NCBI GenBank assembly: GCA_965246845.1 | Contig: CBDFFR010000014.1 | Span: 124,001 to 188,000, forward strand | Source of the DNA: JBBRMW01 sp965246845 | GTDB lineage: Bacteria > Chloroflexota > Anaerolineae > Aggregatilineales > UBA2796 | Length of the DNA: 64,000 bases | Direction: 5' to 3' | Shown: in pieces, positions 44,724-52,998 of the stretch | Layout of the letters: each line of letters starts with the position of its first letter | Numbering within the stretch: position 1 is the first letter of the stretch | The notes under the pieces: model-generated | Told to the model about the DNA's origin: nothing | What the model saw: the letters and a program-made list of their open reading frames with translations, nothing else | The model's database searches: none | Program-made: the position numbers and the translations under genes

Positions 44724-46721
44724 ATGCTCCGTTCCCGGACACGCGCTCTCCTGATTTGTATTGTAATGCTTGGTTCGATGTTCGGTGGCGGGGTTCACGC
44801 GCAGACCGCCGCGCCAACGGTTACGCCCGTCGTGGCAGAAGCGCCGATCCTGCTGGCGACGCTCCCGCGCGTCGGGACGCTCGATCTCACGGGGACATTA
44901 CGCGCCGCGTTCACGACGGCTGCATTTACAGGCTACCGCGCTACGGTGCAAGGCGTGACCGCCCGTATCACCGATTCGGCGTCCGCGCGCGATGCTGCGA
45001 AAGCAAACCGCAACGTGGTCGCCGTCGTATGGGCGGACCCGCTCGATCCGCAGAACCAGACAATCAATCTGCACATCGAACTGCTGCGCCAGCGCGAACT
45101 GGAAAGCTATCACCCGGAAACGCGCGTGAATGTCACGCTTGGCGGGCGGTTGAGCTATCCGACCAGCCTCAGCATCCCGGTTAGCGCGAAGCTGACGCCC
45201 GCATCATTGCGTGCATTTGTGCAAACCCAGATTTACATTGGCCTTGCGGATTATGTCGCCGCGCAAACGTCGATCACGGCGCTGAATACCGCGCTCACGG
45301 CGAACAAGGACCTCGACCGCGCCGAGGAAGTCACCGCCGTTACAGATTTCACGCGCGGCTATCTGGCCGGACAATTCGGCGCGACGCGCTCCGCATTTGA
45401 GTTGTTCGACAGCATTGTGAAGAGCAGCAACGTCCCGACGGAACTGGCAGCGCTGGCCGCCGCCAATCAGGGCGCGGTGTTGATCGATGCCGGACAGCTA
45501 CAAACCGCGACAGAAACGCTGGACGCGGCGCTGAAACTCGACCCGGGTTCCGTCCACGCGCTGCACATGCGCGGAATCGCGCTGTACCTGCAAGAGCAGG
45601 AACAGCAGGCGTTGACCGATTTCGACGCCGCGCTCGCAATCGAAAAAGACAATCCATTCGTCCTGAATTCACGCGGCTGGCTGCAATATCAGGCAGGCGA
45701 ACTTGACGCGGCGCTGACAAATCTGGATGCCGCACTCGCCGCTGATGGCAACCGATTTGTGGATGCAATTATCAGCGAAGCGCTGATTTACCGTGCCGCG
45801 CGCGAATATCCGTCAGCACTGGCGCTCATGAACCGCGCGATCAGCCTTTATCCCAACTATTTCGTCTCGTATTCGATACGTGGTGGCATCCACAACCGCC
45901 TCGGCAACCTGACCGCTGCATTGAGTGATTACAACCGCGCGCTTGAACTCAACCCGACCTATGCGCTTGCCTATGAGAATCGCGGAGCTATCTACGAAGA
46001 CCTCAACCAGCTTGATAATGCGCTTAACGATTACAACCACGCGATAGAGCTGGACCCGACCTCGCCCTATGCCTATCTGGATCGCGGCCATCTGTATCTG
46101 CTGCGCAATCTGTTCGAGCAATCCGTGCTGGATTTGTCGCTCTCGCTGCGCCTTTTCGGGCAGCGCCCTGCGTCGGTCCTGTACTACTATCGCGCGCAGG
46201 CGTTCCAGGGGCTGCGCCGCTGGGATGACGCGATCAAGGATTACAATGAATATATCCGGCTGGATGCGCAGGGCGCATTCGCGACAGCGGCAAAGCAGGC
46301 GGTCGCGGTGATCCGCGCCTATGTGACACCGACGCCGACCGCAACGCGCGTCGCCAGTACAGTCCCACCGACGCGCACTTCGACCGCCCTCCCGCCAACC
46401 CGGACCGCGCCGCCGCTACCTTCACAAATCCCGCCGAGCAGCACTTCGACCGCGCCCGTCATACCCACGCTATCCGAAGACCAGATTATCGCTACGGCGG
46501 TCGCGCAGACCGCGATTGCACAGGGTCGCCAGACCTCGGTAGCGGGTACGATCAGCGCGATCCAGACCCGAAGCGTGCCAACCGCCACAGCACAGCCACC
46601 GACGCGCACTGCGCAGCCACCAACATCCACGTCTGTCCCGCCCACCCGCACCACAGTTCCACCGACACGGACACCGCTCCCGCCAACTCAAACCGCACTC
46701 CTACCCACCTCCACACCCTGA
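44724..46721 (+). CDS. Secreted TPR-repeat protein with Thr/Pro-rich tail
   Basis: The protein has 665 residues. It has a signal peptide (to about residue 27) and an N-terminal domain of unknown fold (30-210). Six to seven tetratricopeptide repeats follow (about 235-540), for example LDPGSVHALHMRGIALYLQ, LNPTYALAYENRGAIYEDL and LDPTSPYAYLDRGHLYLLR. The last 120 residues are Thr/Pro-rich (PPTRTSTALPPTRT-type). TPRs mediate protein contacts; with the signal peptide and low-complexity tail, this is likely a surface scaffold. It ends at a strong terminator. Confidence 0.87.
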   Translation: MLRSRTRALLICIVMLGSMFGGGVHAQTAAPTVTPVVAEAPILLATLPRVGTLDLTGTLRAAFTTAAFTGYRATVQGVTARITDSASARDAAKANRNVVAVVWADPLDPQNQTINLHIELLRQRELESYHPETRVNVTLGGRLSYPTSLSIPVSAKLTPASLRAFVQTQIYIGLADYVAAQTSITALNTALTANKDLDRAEEVTAVTDFTRGYLAGQFGATRSAFELFDSIVKSSNVPTELAALAAANQGAVLIDAGQLQTATETLDAALKLDPGSVHALHMRGIALYLQEQEQQALTDFDAALAIEKDNPFVLNSRGWLQYQAGELDAALTNLDAALAADGNRFVDAIISEALIYRAAREYPSALALMNRAISLYPNYFVSYSIRGGIHNRLGNLTAALSDYNRALELNPTYALAYENRGAIYEDLNQLDNALNDYNHAIELDPTSPYAYLDRGHLYLLRNLFEQSVLDLSLSLRLFGQRPASVLYYYRAQAFQGLRRWDDAIKDYNEYIRLDAQGAFATAAKQAVAVIRAYVTPTPTATRVASTVPPTRTSTALPPTRTAPPLPSQIPPSSTSTAPVIPTLSEDQIIATAVAQTAIAQGRQTSVAGTISAIQTRSVPTATAQPPTRTAQPPTSTSVPPTRTTVPPTRTPLPPTQTALLPTSTP

Positions 46722-46730
46722 TAACGAAAC

Positions 46731-46770
46731 CGGGACCGGATTATATACATATCCGGTCCCGTTCTTTTTC
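46731..46770 (+). terminator. Rho-independent terminator after the TPR gene
   Basis: A perfect 11-bp stem (CGGGACCGGAT / ATCCGGTCCCG) with a 9-base AT-rich loop is followed by TTCTTTTTC. It starts 9 bases after the TPR stop. Confidence 0.9.
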
Positions 46771-46783
46771 AATTAACAATGTG

Positions 46784-46862
46784 TGCGATCCGGCGTAGGG
46801 GTCGCGGCTTGACCGACCCGTTTTCATCCATAGCGGGCGGGTCAAGCCCCGCCCCTACACAT
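46784..46862. repeat. Composite palindromic repeat
   Basis: GCGATCCGGCGTAGGGGTCGCGGCTTGACCGACCC is followed by GGGCGGGTCAAGCCCCGCCCCTAC, immediately before the icd stop. It lies between convergent genes. Confidence 0.7.
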
Positions 46863-46869
46863 TGCCGTG

Positions 46870-48321
46870 CTATTCTCCCTGCGCCTGCGTCCAGCCATTC
46901 ACGCCGTCGAACCTGCGCAGGATTTCCATCTTGACTACATCCAGACCAAGATCGCTCATCCGCTTGAGCAGCGCGTAAATCTGCGCGTGCGTGACGGTTC
47001 CCTCGGTCGCGAGGAAGCGGCAGCGCCACTGGTCGCTCATGAAGGTCGGCGAATGCACATCCGGGTAGGACTTCTGGCCGCGATTGCTGATCAGCTTGAG
47101 TTTGAGGCCGTCGCCGTTCGCCTTGTCCACATCCGGTCCATAGAGGTCCGGGTCGCGCTGTGCACTGTTGAAGGTATACACGTCCACGCCTGCGACTTCG
47201 ATCTTCGGCTCGGTCTTGATCTCGACCGGAGCCTGCGCCTTTGTGGGGGGCGCGTCCTTGCGAACATACGTCACGGGTTTCAGCTTCTCCGGCATCTTGC
47301 CGAGGTTATCGACGACGGCCTGCGCGAATTCTGCCGTTCCGACCTTCTGCTTACTCACGCCTTCCTGATAAATATCATAGGTGTGGATGCCTTCTTCGAG
47401 CGTGCGCAGCCATGCGTTATGCACGCGCTCGGCCATCTCGTTCTGGCCGATGTGGACGAGCATCATCACGCCGCCGAGCAGCAACCCGGACGGGTTCGCG
47501 AGGTTCTGGTTCGCGCGGCGCGGCGCGGAGCCGTGAATCGCCTCGAACATCGCGAAGCCGTCCCCGATATTGGCGGACCCGGCCAGACCGACCGACCCGG
47601 CAATCTGCGCGGCCACATCGGAGAGGATGTCACCGTACAGGTTCGGCAGCACGATCACATCGAAGGTTTCTGGCGAGTCGGCCATCTTCGCGGAACCGAT
47701 GTCCACAATCCAGTGTTCGTTCACGATGTCGGGATATTCTGCCGCAATTTCGTCGAAGACCTTGTGGAACAGGCCGTCGGTCATCTTCATGATATTGTCT
47801 TTGGTGAAACACGTCACCTTTTTGCGGTTGTTGGCGCGTGCATACTCGAAGGCATAGCGCACAATCTTCTCGCTGCCGGGGCGCGAGATCAGCTTGAGTG
47901 CCTGATAGACTTCATTCGTCAGGCGATATTCGATGCCCGCGTACAGGTCTTCTTCATTTTCGCGGACGATCACGAGGTCCATGTTCGGATACTTGGTATC
48001 GACATAGGGCGCGTAGCTCACGGACGGGCGAATATTCGCGTAGAGGCCGAACATCTTGCGCGTACCGACGTTCACGCTCTTGAAGCCGCTGCCCTGCGGT
48101 GTGGTGAGCGGCGCTTTATAGAACACGCGCGTTCGGCGCAGCTTGTCGAAAGCGCCTTCTTCGATGCCGGTCAGGTTGCCCGAAAGGTAAACCTGCTCGC
48201 CGACCTTGACTTCTTCGAGGTCGAGGTCTGCGCCCGCCGATTGGATGATGTGCAGTGACGCGCGCATGATTTCCGGCCCAATGCCGTCGCCGTAGGCCAC
48301 TGTGATCGGGGTTTTTGCCAT
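46870..48321 (-). CDS. icd: Isocitrate dehydrogenase (NADP type, long form with extra C-terminal domain)
   Basis: It oxidatively decarboxylates isocitrate to 2-oxoglutarate in the TCA cycle. The protein has 483 residues: a standard isocitrate/isopropylmalate dehydrogenase core (VAYGDGIGPEIMRASLHII, NVGTRKMFGLYANIRPSVSY, VIVRENEEDLYAGIEYR, NLYGDILSDVAAQIAGSVGL, FEAIHGSAPRRANQ) plus a C-terminal domain of about 130 residues. The long form recalls Thermus-type and other bacterial NADP enzymes. Cofactor choice is not proved here. It is a single gene. Confidence 0.93.
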   Translation of the reverse strand: MAKTPITVAYGDGIGPEIMRASLHIIQSAGADLDLEEVKVGEQVYLSGNLTGIEEGAFDKLRRTRVFYKAPLTTPQGSGFKSVNVGTRKMFGLYANIRPSVSYAPYVDTKYPNMDLVIVRENEEDLYAGIEYRLTNEVYQALKLISRPGSEKIVRYAFEYARANNRKKVTCFTKDNIMKMTDGLFHKVFDEIAAEYPDIVNEHWIVDIGSAKMADSPETFDVIVLPNLYGDILSDVAAQIAGSVGLAGSANIGDGFAMFEAIHGSAPRRANQNLANPSGLLLGGVMMLVHIGQNEMAERVHNAWLRTLEEGIHTYDIYQEGVSKQKVGTAEFAQAVVDNLGKMPEKLKPVTYVRKDAPPTKAQAPVEIKTEPKIEVAGVDVYTFNSAQRDPDLYGPDVDKANGDGLKLKLISNRGQKSYPDVHSPTFMSDQWRCRFLATEGTVTHAQIYALLKRMSDLGLDVVKMEILRRFDGVNGWTQAQGE

Positions 48322-48433
48322 GTTGTTGACTGTCCTCTAGTGTGGAAAACCTGCGCGAGGGGGATGGCTCGCGCGTTTGATGTGTACTATAACAAGCCGC
48401 TACGCATCTGGCAAAGGGACGCGGCCTCTGGTG

Positions 48434-49249
48434 TCAGCGCTGTGCTTGCCCCTCCGCGACGGCCTGCCGCACGAGGTCGAGTTCATGCTGCAAGGTCGCG
48501 ACATCGGGCGACCCGGATTCGAGCGTGACGGCTTCGACGGGGGTATTCGCGACGGTCCACGCGAGCAGCGCGACTTCGCTTTCATCGAAGGGCAAATGCT
48601 TGTCGAGCATTTGCGTCCCATCGTTAAAGGGATGATTGACGTGAATTTCGCGCACGCGGTCGAGCGGGAGCGCATCCAGATAGAGGCGCGGATCGCCCCA
48701 CCGCATGTTAAACGCGCTGATCTGTGCGTGCGCGAGATCGAGCAACACGCCGCAATCGATTTGCCGGATCAACTCTGAAAAGGTATCCGGCTCGCAGACG
48801 TATTCATAGGCATTCGTCGGGTGATAATTGTAGTTTTCGAGTAGGAGCGGCATCCTGCCCAGCCATGCTTTCAGACGCAGACCATTCCGCACGATGTTCG
48901 CGAGGCAGCGCTCGCGCGTCTGCAATTGTTCCGCGTTCGCGCCACGCCAGTATTCCAGCGTGTGACCCTGCGGCTCCGCGCTCGCGCCGATTCCCGTGCT
49001 GAACCAGGGACAATTCGCGGCGTTCAGGAGTTCGCGTGCCTTTTGCATCGTCTCCGGCACGAAGGGGTCCTCGTAATTCAACCAGAACGTATAGGCGACA
49101 TCGTGAATCAGGACAGGTGCATGTTGCAGCGCGCGGCTCGTGACATCCAGCCCTTTGTCGGCATCGACCTTGATGAAATCGACCTGTACCACGCCGGAAT
49201 CAAGCGCCTCGAAGAGCGCGCGCGTGACGGTCGCGCCGATGGTGATCAT
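48434..49249 (-). CDS. DUF692/MNIO-like or xylose-isomerase-like TIM-barrel protein
   Basis: The protein has 271 residues. Candidate metal residues fall where strand ends of a TIM barrel would place them: LIHD (H49), LLLENYNY (E139), LLDLAHAQISAFN (D171, H174), REIHVNH (H203, H206), LDKHLPF (D216, H218) and TLES (E244). The pattern LLLEN ... LLD-x-x-x-x-x-x-S-x-x-N ... h-x-EIH is close to that of multinuclear iron oxygenase (DUF692/MNIO) enzymes. Assignment is tentative: an isomerase or other metal enzyme is also possible. Its ATG overlaps the stop of the glycerophosphodiesterase gene (ATGA), and the ABC importer precedes that, so it likely acts in the same pathway or is co-opted. Confidence 0.68.
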   Translation of the reverse strand: MITIGATVTRALFEALDSGVVQVDFIKVDADKGLDVTSRALQHAPVLIHDVAYTFWLNYEDPFVPETMQKARELLNAANCPWFSTGIGASAEPQGHTLEYWRGANAEQLQTRERCLANIVRNGLRLKAWLGRMPLLLENYNYHPTNAYEYVCEPDTFSELIRQIDCGVLLDLAHAQISAFNMRWGDPRLYLDALPLDRVREIHVNHPFNDGTQMLDKHLPFDESEVALLAWTVANTPVEAVTLESGSPDVATLQHELDLVRQAVAEGQAQR

Positions 49250-49971
49250 CCACCCACCGCTTCATCGATCAGCCGCCGCGCCAATGCCGGGTCGTTCGTG
49301 CAGAGGTCTTCGATACCTGCCGCGATCAGGCCGCGCAACAGCGGCTCGCGTTCCTCGTGCCAGCTCATCAGGCGTAGCCCCGCCGCGCGCACGGGCGCGA
49401 ACCACTCCGGCGTCAGGAAGGCGAGCGGATCCGGGTAATCTTCCCACGCAAGATTGAGGCCATCGGCGCGGCACGCCTTCGCGAGCAGCACGGGGTCGAT
49501 CCCGGCCTGCCGATAGCTGAAACAGGTCTGCGCTAGTGGCTCCGACTGCTTGATGAAAAAGACGTGATCCGGTCGCGCGCCGAACAGGATGCAGTGTTCG
49601 AGCATCCCGGCTTCACGCACACGGTCCAGTACATCGAGCGCAAGCCGTTCCGTAAAATCCTTGAATTCGATATAGATGCCCATGCCGCGTTCATCGCAGA
49701 GCGTCAGCACGTCCTCGAAGCGGGGGATATATTCGCCGCTGTCGAGCGGGACTTCCAGCAGGGTATCGAGTGGCAGCCGCGCTACCGCCTGCTCGCCTTC
49801 CCCCGGCAGATGTACCGAGGCATCGTGGTAGACGACGATCTGCGCGTCGGCACTGTGGCGAATATCCAATTCGATCATCTCCGCGCCGACATCGGCGGCG
49901 AGACGGTAGGCGGCCAGCGTGTTATCCGGCGCGGTGATGGATGCTCCGCGATGTGCAACGACTCGATACAT
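49246..49971 (-). CDS. Glycerophosphodiester phosphodiesterase
   Basis: The protein has 241 residues. It has the GDPD signatures VVAHRGASITAPDNTLAAY (catalytic His-Arg and Asn), EMIELDIRHSADAQIVVYHD (Glu-x-Asp metal ligands and His) and IYIEFKD. It should hydrolyse glycerophosphodiesters to glycerol 3-phosphate and an alcohol. No signal peptide, so it acts in the cytoplasm on imported substrate. It follows the ABC ATPase gene after 24 bases and overlaps the DUF692-like gene by ATGA, forming the tail of the importer operon. Confidence 0.92.
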   Translation of the reverse strand: MYRVVAHRGASITAPDNTLAAYRLAADVGAEMIELDIRHSADAQIVVYHDASVHLPGEGEQAVARLPLDTLLEVPLDSGEYIPRFEDVLTLCDERGMGIYIEFKDFTERLALDVLDRVREAGMLEHCILFGARPDHVFFIKQSEPLAQTCFSYRQAGIDPVLLAKACRADGLNLAWEDYPDPLAFLTPEWFAPVRAAGLRLMSWHEEREPLLRGLIAAGIEDLCTNDPALARRLIDEAVGG

Positions 49972-49995
49972 TATGCCTGCCTTGTGTATTGGCTG

Positions 49996-51099
49996 CTAAT
50001 CAAACACGACCACGCCTTCCGGTCGCGCGCGGCTGACCTCGCGCGGCGGCGCATCGCCATCGTAGACGAGATAGCGCAGCGGGAAGAGCGCTACCTGTTC
50101 GCCTTCGCTCAACGCGAGCGATTTGGGCAGGTACAGCTTGAGCGATCCCAAGCCTGGCACATCCGCGAACGCCTTGCGATAGTGGCCGAGGTCGAAAAGC
50201 TGCGTGAGCGTGCCGTGCCACGCGCCCGCGCTCCCCGGTGGCAGTAGCGCGACATCTTCCGGGCGGATCGCGACGGTGAGCGAATGGCCGAGGCTGCCCT
50301 CCGGCGCGGGCAACAGTTGATGCGCGCCGCTGCCATCGCTGACCGAAAGCGAGAGGTCAGCGCCCTGCGGCTTGGCGTTGATCAGGTTCATCGCGCCGAT
50401 GAAATCCGCGACGAAGAGCGAATTCGGGTGCGCGTAGATGACGCTCGGCTTATCCAGTTGTTCGACATTACCCTTGCTCATGACTGCGATGCGATCCGCG
50501 AGGCTGAGCGCTTCTTCCTGATCGTGCGTGACGAAGATCGCGGTGATGCGGACCTGCCGCTGAATGCGCCGCAATTCCTCGCGCAGCCGCACGCGGAGCA
50601 GCGCGTCGAGGCTGCTGAACGGTTCATCGAGCAGCAAAATCTTCGGTTCGAGGACGAGCGCGCGGGCAAGCGCGATCCGTTGCTGTTCGCCGCCGGAAAG
50701 CTGCGCCGGGTAGCGCGGTCCATAGGTCGAGAGGCCGACCATCTCCAGCACGCGGCTTACTTCGCCGTCGATGGCGGCCTTGCTCATCCCGCGCAGACGC
50801 AACCCGAAGGCGATATTGTCATAAACGCGCATATGCGGCCACAGCGTATATTTCTGGAAAACCATCGCGGTCGGGCGCTTGTTCGGTGGCTGGTCCACGA
50901 CCGAAACATTGTCGATCAGGATGTCCCCGGCGGTCGGGTCCTCGAAGCCCGCGATCATGCGCAGCGCCGTCGATTTGCCACAGCCGGAAGGTCCGAGGAT
51001 GCACAGGAATTCGCCATCATTGACCGTAAAATCGATGTTGTTGACGGCGGTTACATCGCCGAAGCGCTTTTGCAGGTTGGAGAGAGTCAGGGTTGCCAC
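49996..51099 (-). CDS. ABC transporter ATP-binding protein (PotA/FbpC/UgpC type)
   Basis: The protein has 367 residues. The ATPase domain has Walker A LGPSGCGKST, signature LSGGEQQRIALARAL, Walker B ILLLDEPFSSLD and the switch histidine (FVTHDQEE). A C-terminal TOBE-type regulatory domain (from about 240) is typical of importers for sugars, polyamines, iron or glycerol phosphates. It supplies energy to the two permeases encoded just upstream. 24 bases separate it from the diesterase gene. Confidence 0.93.
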   Translation of the reverse strand: MATLTLSNLQKRFGDVTAVNNIDFTVNDGEFLCILGPSGCGKSTALRMIAGFEDPTAGDILIDNVSVVDQPPNKRPTAMVFQKYTLWPHMRVYDNIAFGLRLRGMSKAAIDGEVSRVLEMVGLSTYGPRYPAQLSGGEQQRIALARALVLEPKILLLDEPFSSLDALLRVRLREELRRIQRQVRITAIFVTHDQEEALSLADRIAVMSKGNVEQLDKPSVIYAHPNSLFVADFIGAMNLINAKPQGADLSLSVSDGSGAHQLLPAPEGSLGHSLTVAIRPEDVALLPPGSAGAWHGTLTQLFDLGHYRKAFADVPGLGSLKLYLPKSLALSEGEQVALFPLRYLVYDGDAPPREVSRARPEGVVVFD

Positions 51100-51111
51100 G
51101 AATTCGCCTCT

Positions 51112-51978
51112 TTAGACACCAAAGCCCGCCGAAATTGCGCCGCCGCGCAGAAAGCGCTGTGCGACGATCAACAGAAGTAGCGAGGGCAGCCACATCACGA
51201 GGGAGACAATCGCGCCATATTGCACGACGACCGCATTGTTAATGAGCTGGTACATGATAATTGGCAGCGTGCGGACGTTCGGCAGGCCGATCAGGAGCGC
51301 GCCCTGTGCCTCGTAGAAGGTACTCACGAGCGTGAGCAGCACCGCCGCCGCGAGCGAGGGCAGCACCTGCGGCAGTGTAATTTGCAGGAACACGCGCCAG
51401 CGCGACGCGCCGACATCGAGCGCGGCTTCTTCGAGCGCGCGGTCCACGCCCTGAAAGGCCGAAGTCGGTATCCAGATCATTAGCAGAAGTGTATTCACCA
51501 GTTGAATCAGAATTACACCGGGGACCGTCCCCACGAGGTTCAGCCGGAAGAACACGACCGCGATGCTGACGTACAGACCGAAACGCGGGAAGGCATTCGT
51601 CGCGAGGAACGAGAGCAGCAAGAACTGGCGTCCCCGGAAGCGTAGCCGCGCGAACGCGAACGCGGCGGGCAGGCAAATCAGCGCGGAGAGCGCCGTCACC
51701 GTGACCGCGAGACCGATACTGAGCGGGAGCGCGTCGCGAATATCGGCGCGGTTGAAGGTCTCTTCCCAATAGCTGAGTCCCCAGGTGGTCGGGACGAGCG
51801 AGGGGTAGCGCCAGCGCTCCGCGAACGCCCAGAGGAAGACGCTGCTGATCGGTCCGAGGATCAGGAAGACGAGGACGATCAGCACGAAGACGCCGAAAAG
51901 TTCCTGACGGCGGTTCTGCGCGGCGATGCGCTGGCGCGGTAGCGCTACTGTGAGCGATGGCGTGAGCGTGGTTGCCAT
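51112..51978 (-). CDS. ABC transporter permease (second, PotC/UgpE type)
   Basis: This 288-residue protein has six predicted membrane helices. The cytoplasmic coupling loop reads LEEAALDVGASRWRVFLQITLPQVLP, the EAA motif that contacts the ATPase. It pairs with the permease encoded 6 bases upstream to form the membrane channel. The order binding protein, permease, permease, ATPase is the usual one for this importer class. Confidence 0.93.
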   Translation of the reverse strand: MATTLTPSLTVALPRQRIAAQNRRQELFGVFVLIVLVFLILGPISSVFLWAFAERWRYPSLVPTTWGLSYWEETFNRADIRDALPLSIGLAVTVTALSALICLPAAFAFARLRFRGRQFLLLSFLATNAFPRFGLYVSIAVVFFRLNLVGTVPGVILIQLVNTLLLMIWIPTSAFQGVDRALEEAALDVGASRWRVFLQITLPQVLPSLAAAVLLTLVSTFYEAQGALLIGLPNVRTLPIIMYQLINNAVVVQYGAIVSLVMWLPSLLLLIVAQRFLRGGAISAGFGV

Positions 51979-51984
51979 AATTAC

Positions 51985-52875
51985 CTAGCGCTCCCCGCGC
52001 CCACGAACAACGGTGCGGACGTAGAGCAGCCCGATCACCGCACAGAACAGGAACGAAATCACCGCGAGCGTTTCCGCGCCGGGTTTATCCTGATAATCGC
52101 TATAGGTTTGCTGCATATAGACGCCGAGCATCTGCGGCGCGGCGGGTCCGAGCAGATAGGGGATTGTATAGGAGCCGAACACGCCGATGAAGTTCAGGCA
52201 GAAGACAATCAGCGCTGGACGCTTCACGAGCGGCAGCAAAATTCTACGGAAAATGGTCAGGCTGCCCGCGCCGACATCGCGCGCGGATTCGATCAGAGCG
52301 TTATCGACTTGCCGCAGTCCGGCGGTAAGTACCAGCGTTGTGAACGGAATACCTTCCCAGACGAGGCCGATCACGATCCCGGATGGACGCAGATAGGGCG
52401 TCACAAAGCCTTTGATGCCGAGCAGCGAAAGCAGCGTATCGACCGTGCCGCGATTGCCCATGAAGCGGATCAGTGCGAAGGCGAGGATAATTCCCGGCAC
52501 GAAGAGCGGGAACAGCGCGAGGACTTGAACGGCGGAAGCGATGCGGCTCGTTGAGAAGCGGAGATAAATCGCCAGCGGAAAGCAGATGATGAATAGGAAA
52601 AATACGGTCGCGACAGTGATTGCAAGCGTAAAGACGAGGTTACTTACTGCGATTTTGTTATTTATGAAGGTACTGTAGCGCGCGAACGAGAACGCGCTTA
52701 TGCCCGTTTGCTCATTGTCGATAAACAGGGTGCGGACCGTCGCCTGTGCCGCCGGATAGAAGATCAGAAATATCATGATTAATAATGGCGGCGCAACCAT
52801 CAGGTAGCCGAGAAGCGGTCCGAAGTCGCGTCGGCGTGGGGTGTGCGGGAGCGGGAGGGTGGTCGTGGCAGCCAT
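51985..52875 (-). CDS. ABC transporter permease (first, PotB/UgpA type)
   Basis: This 296-residue protein has six predicted membrane helices. Its EAA loop is ALIESARDVGAGSLTIFRRILLPLVK. It follows the binding-protein gene after a 123-base gap that contains a palindromic repeat, which may let the binding protein be made in excess over the membrane parts. Its partner permease starts 6 bases after its stop. Confidence 0.93.
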   Translation of the reverse strand: MAATTTLPLPHTPRRRDFGPLLGYLMVAPPLLIMIFLIFYPAAQATVRTLFIDNEQTGISAFSFARYSTFINNKIAVSNLVFTLAITVATVFFLFIICFPLAIYLRFSTSRIASAVQVLALFPLFVPGIILAFALIRFMGNRGTVDTLLSLLGIKGFVTPYLRPSGIVIGLVWEGIPFTTLVLTAGLRQVDNALIESARDVGAGSLTIFRRILLPLVKRPALIVFCLNFIGVFGSYTIPYLLGPAAPQMLGVYMQQTYSDYQDKPGAETLAVISFLFCAVIGLLYVRTVVRGRGER

Positions 52876-52913
52876 TTCGATATTGCGACCTGATGATTGA
52901 TTAAATGATGAAG

Positions 52914-52984
52914 ATGGGTCGGATAAATCCGACCCCTACAGATTGCGCGCGATCCGGTATAGGGGCGGGGCTTGACCCGCCCGC
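52914..52984. repeat. Palindromic repeat inside the ABC importer operon
   Basis: GGGTCGGATAAATCCGACCC-CTAC is followed by GCGCGATCCGGTATAGGGGCGGGGCTTGACCCGCCC. It lies between the binding-protein and permease genes of one operon, unlike most copies, which lie at transcript ends. Confidence 0.72.
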
Positions 52985-52998
52985 GTATTGAAACTGGA

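Noticed and set aside
46867..48258. Long plus-strand frame opposite icd
   Set aside because: It is antisense to a clear isocitrate dehydrogenase and shows no motif of its own.
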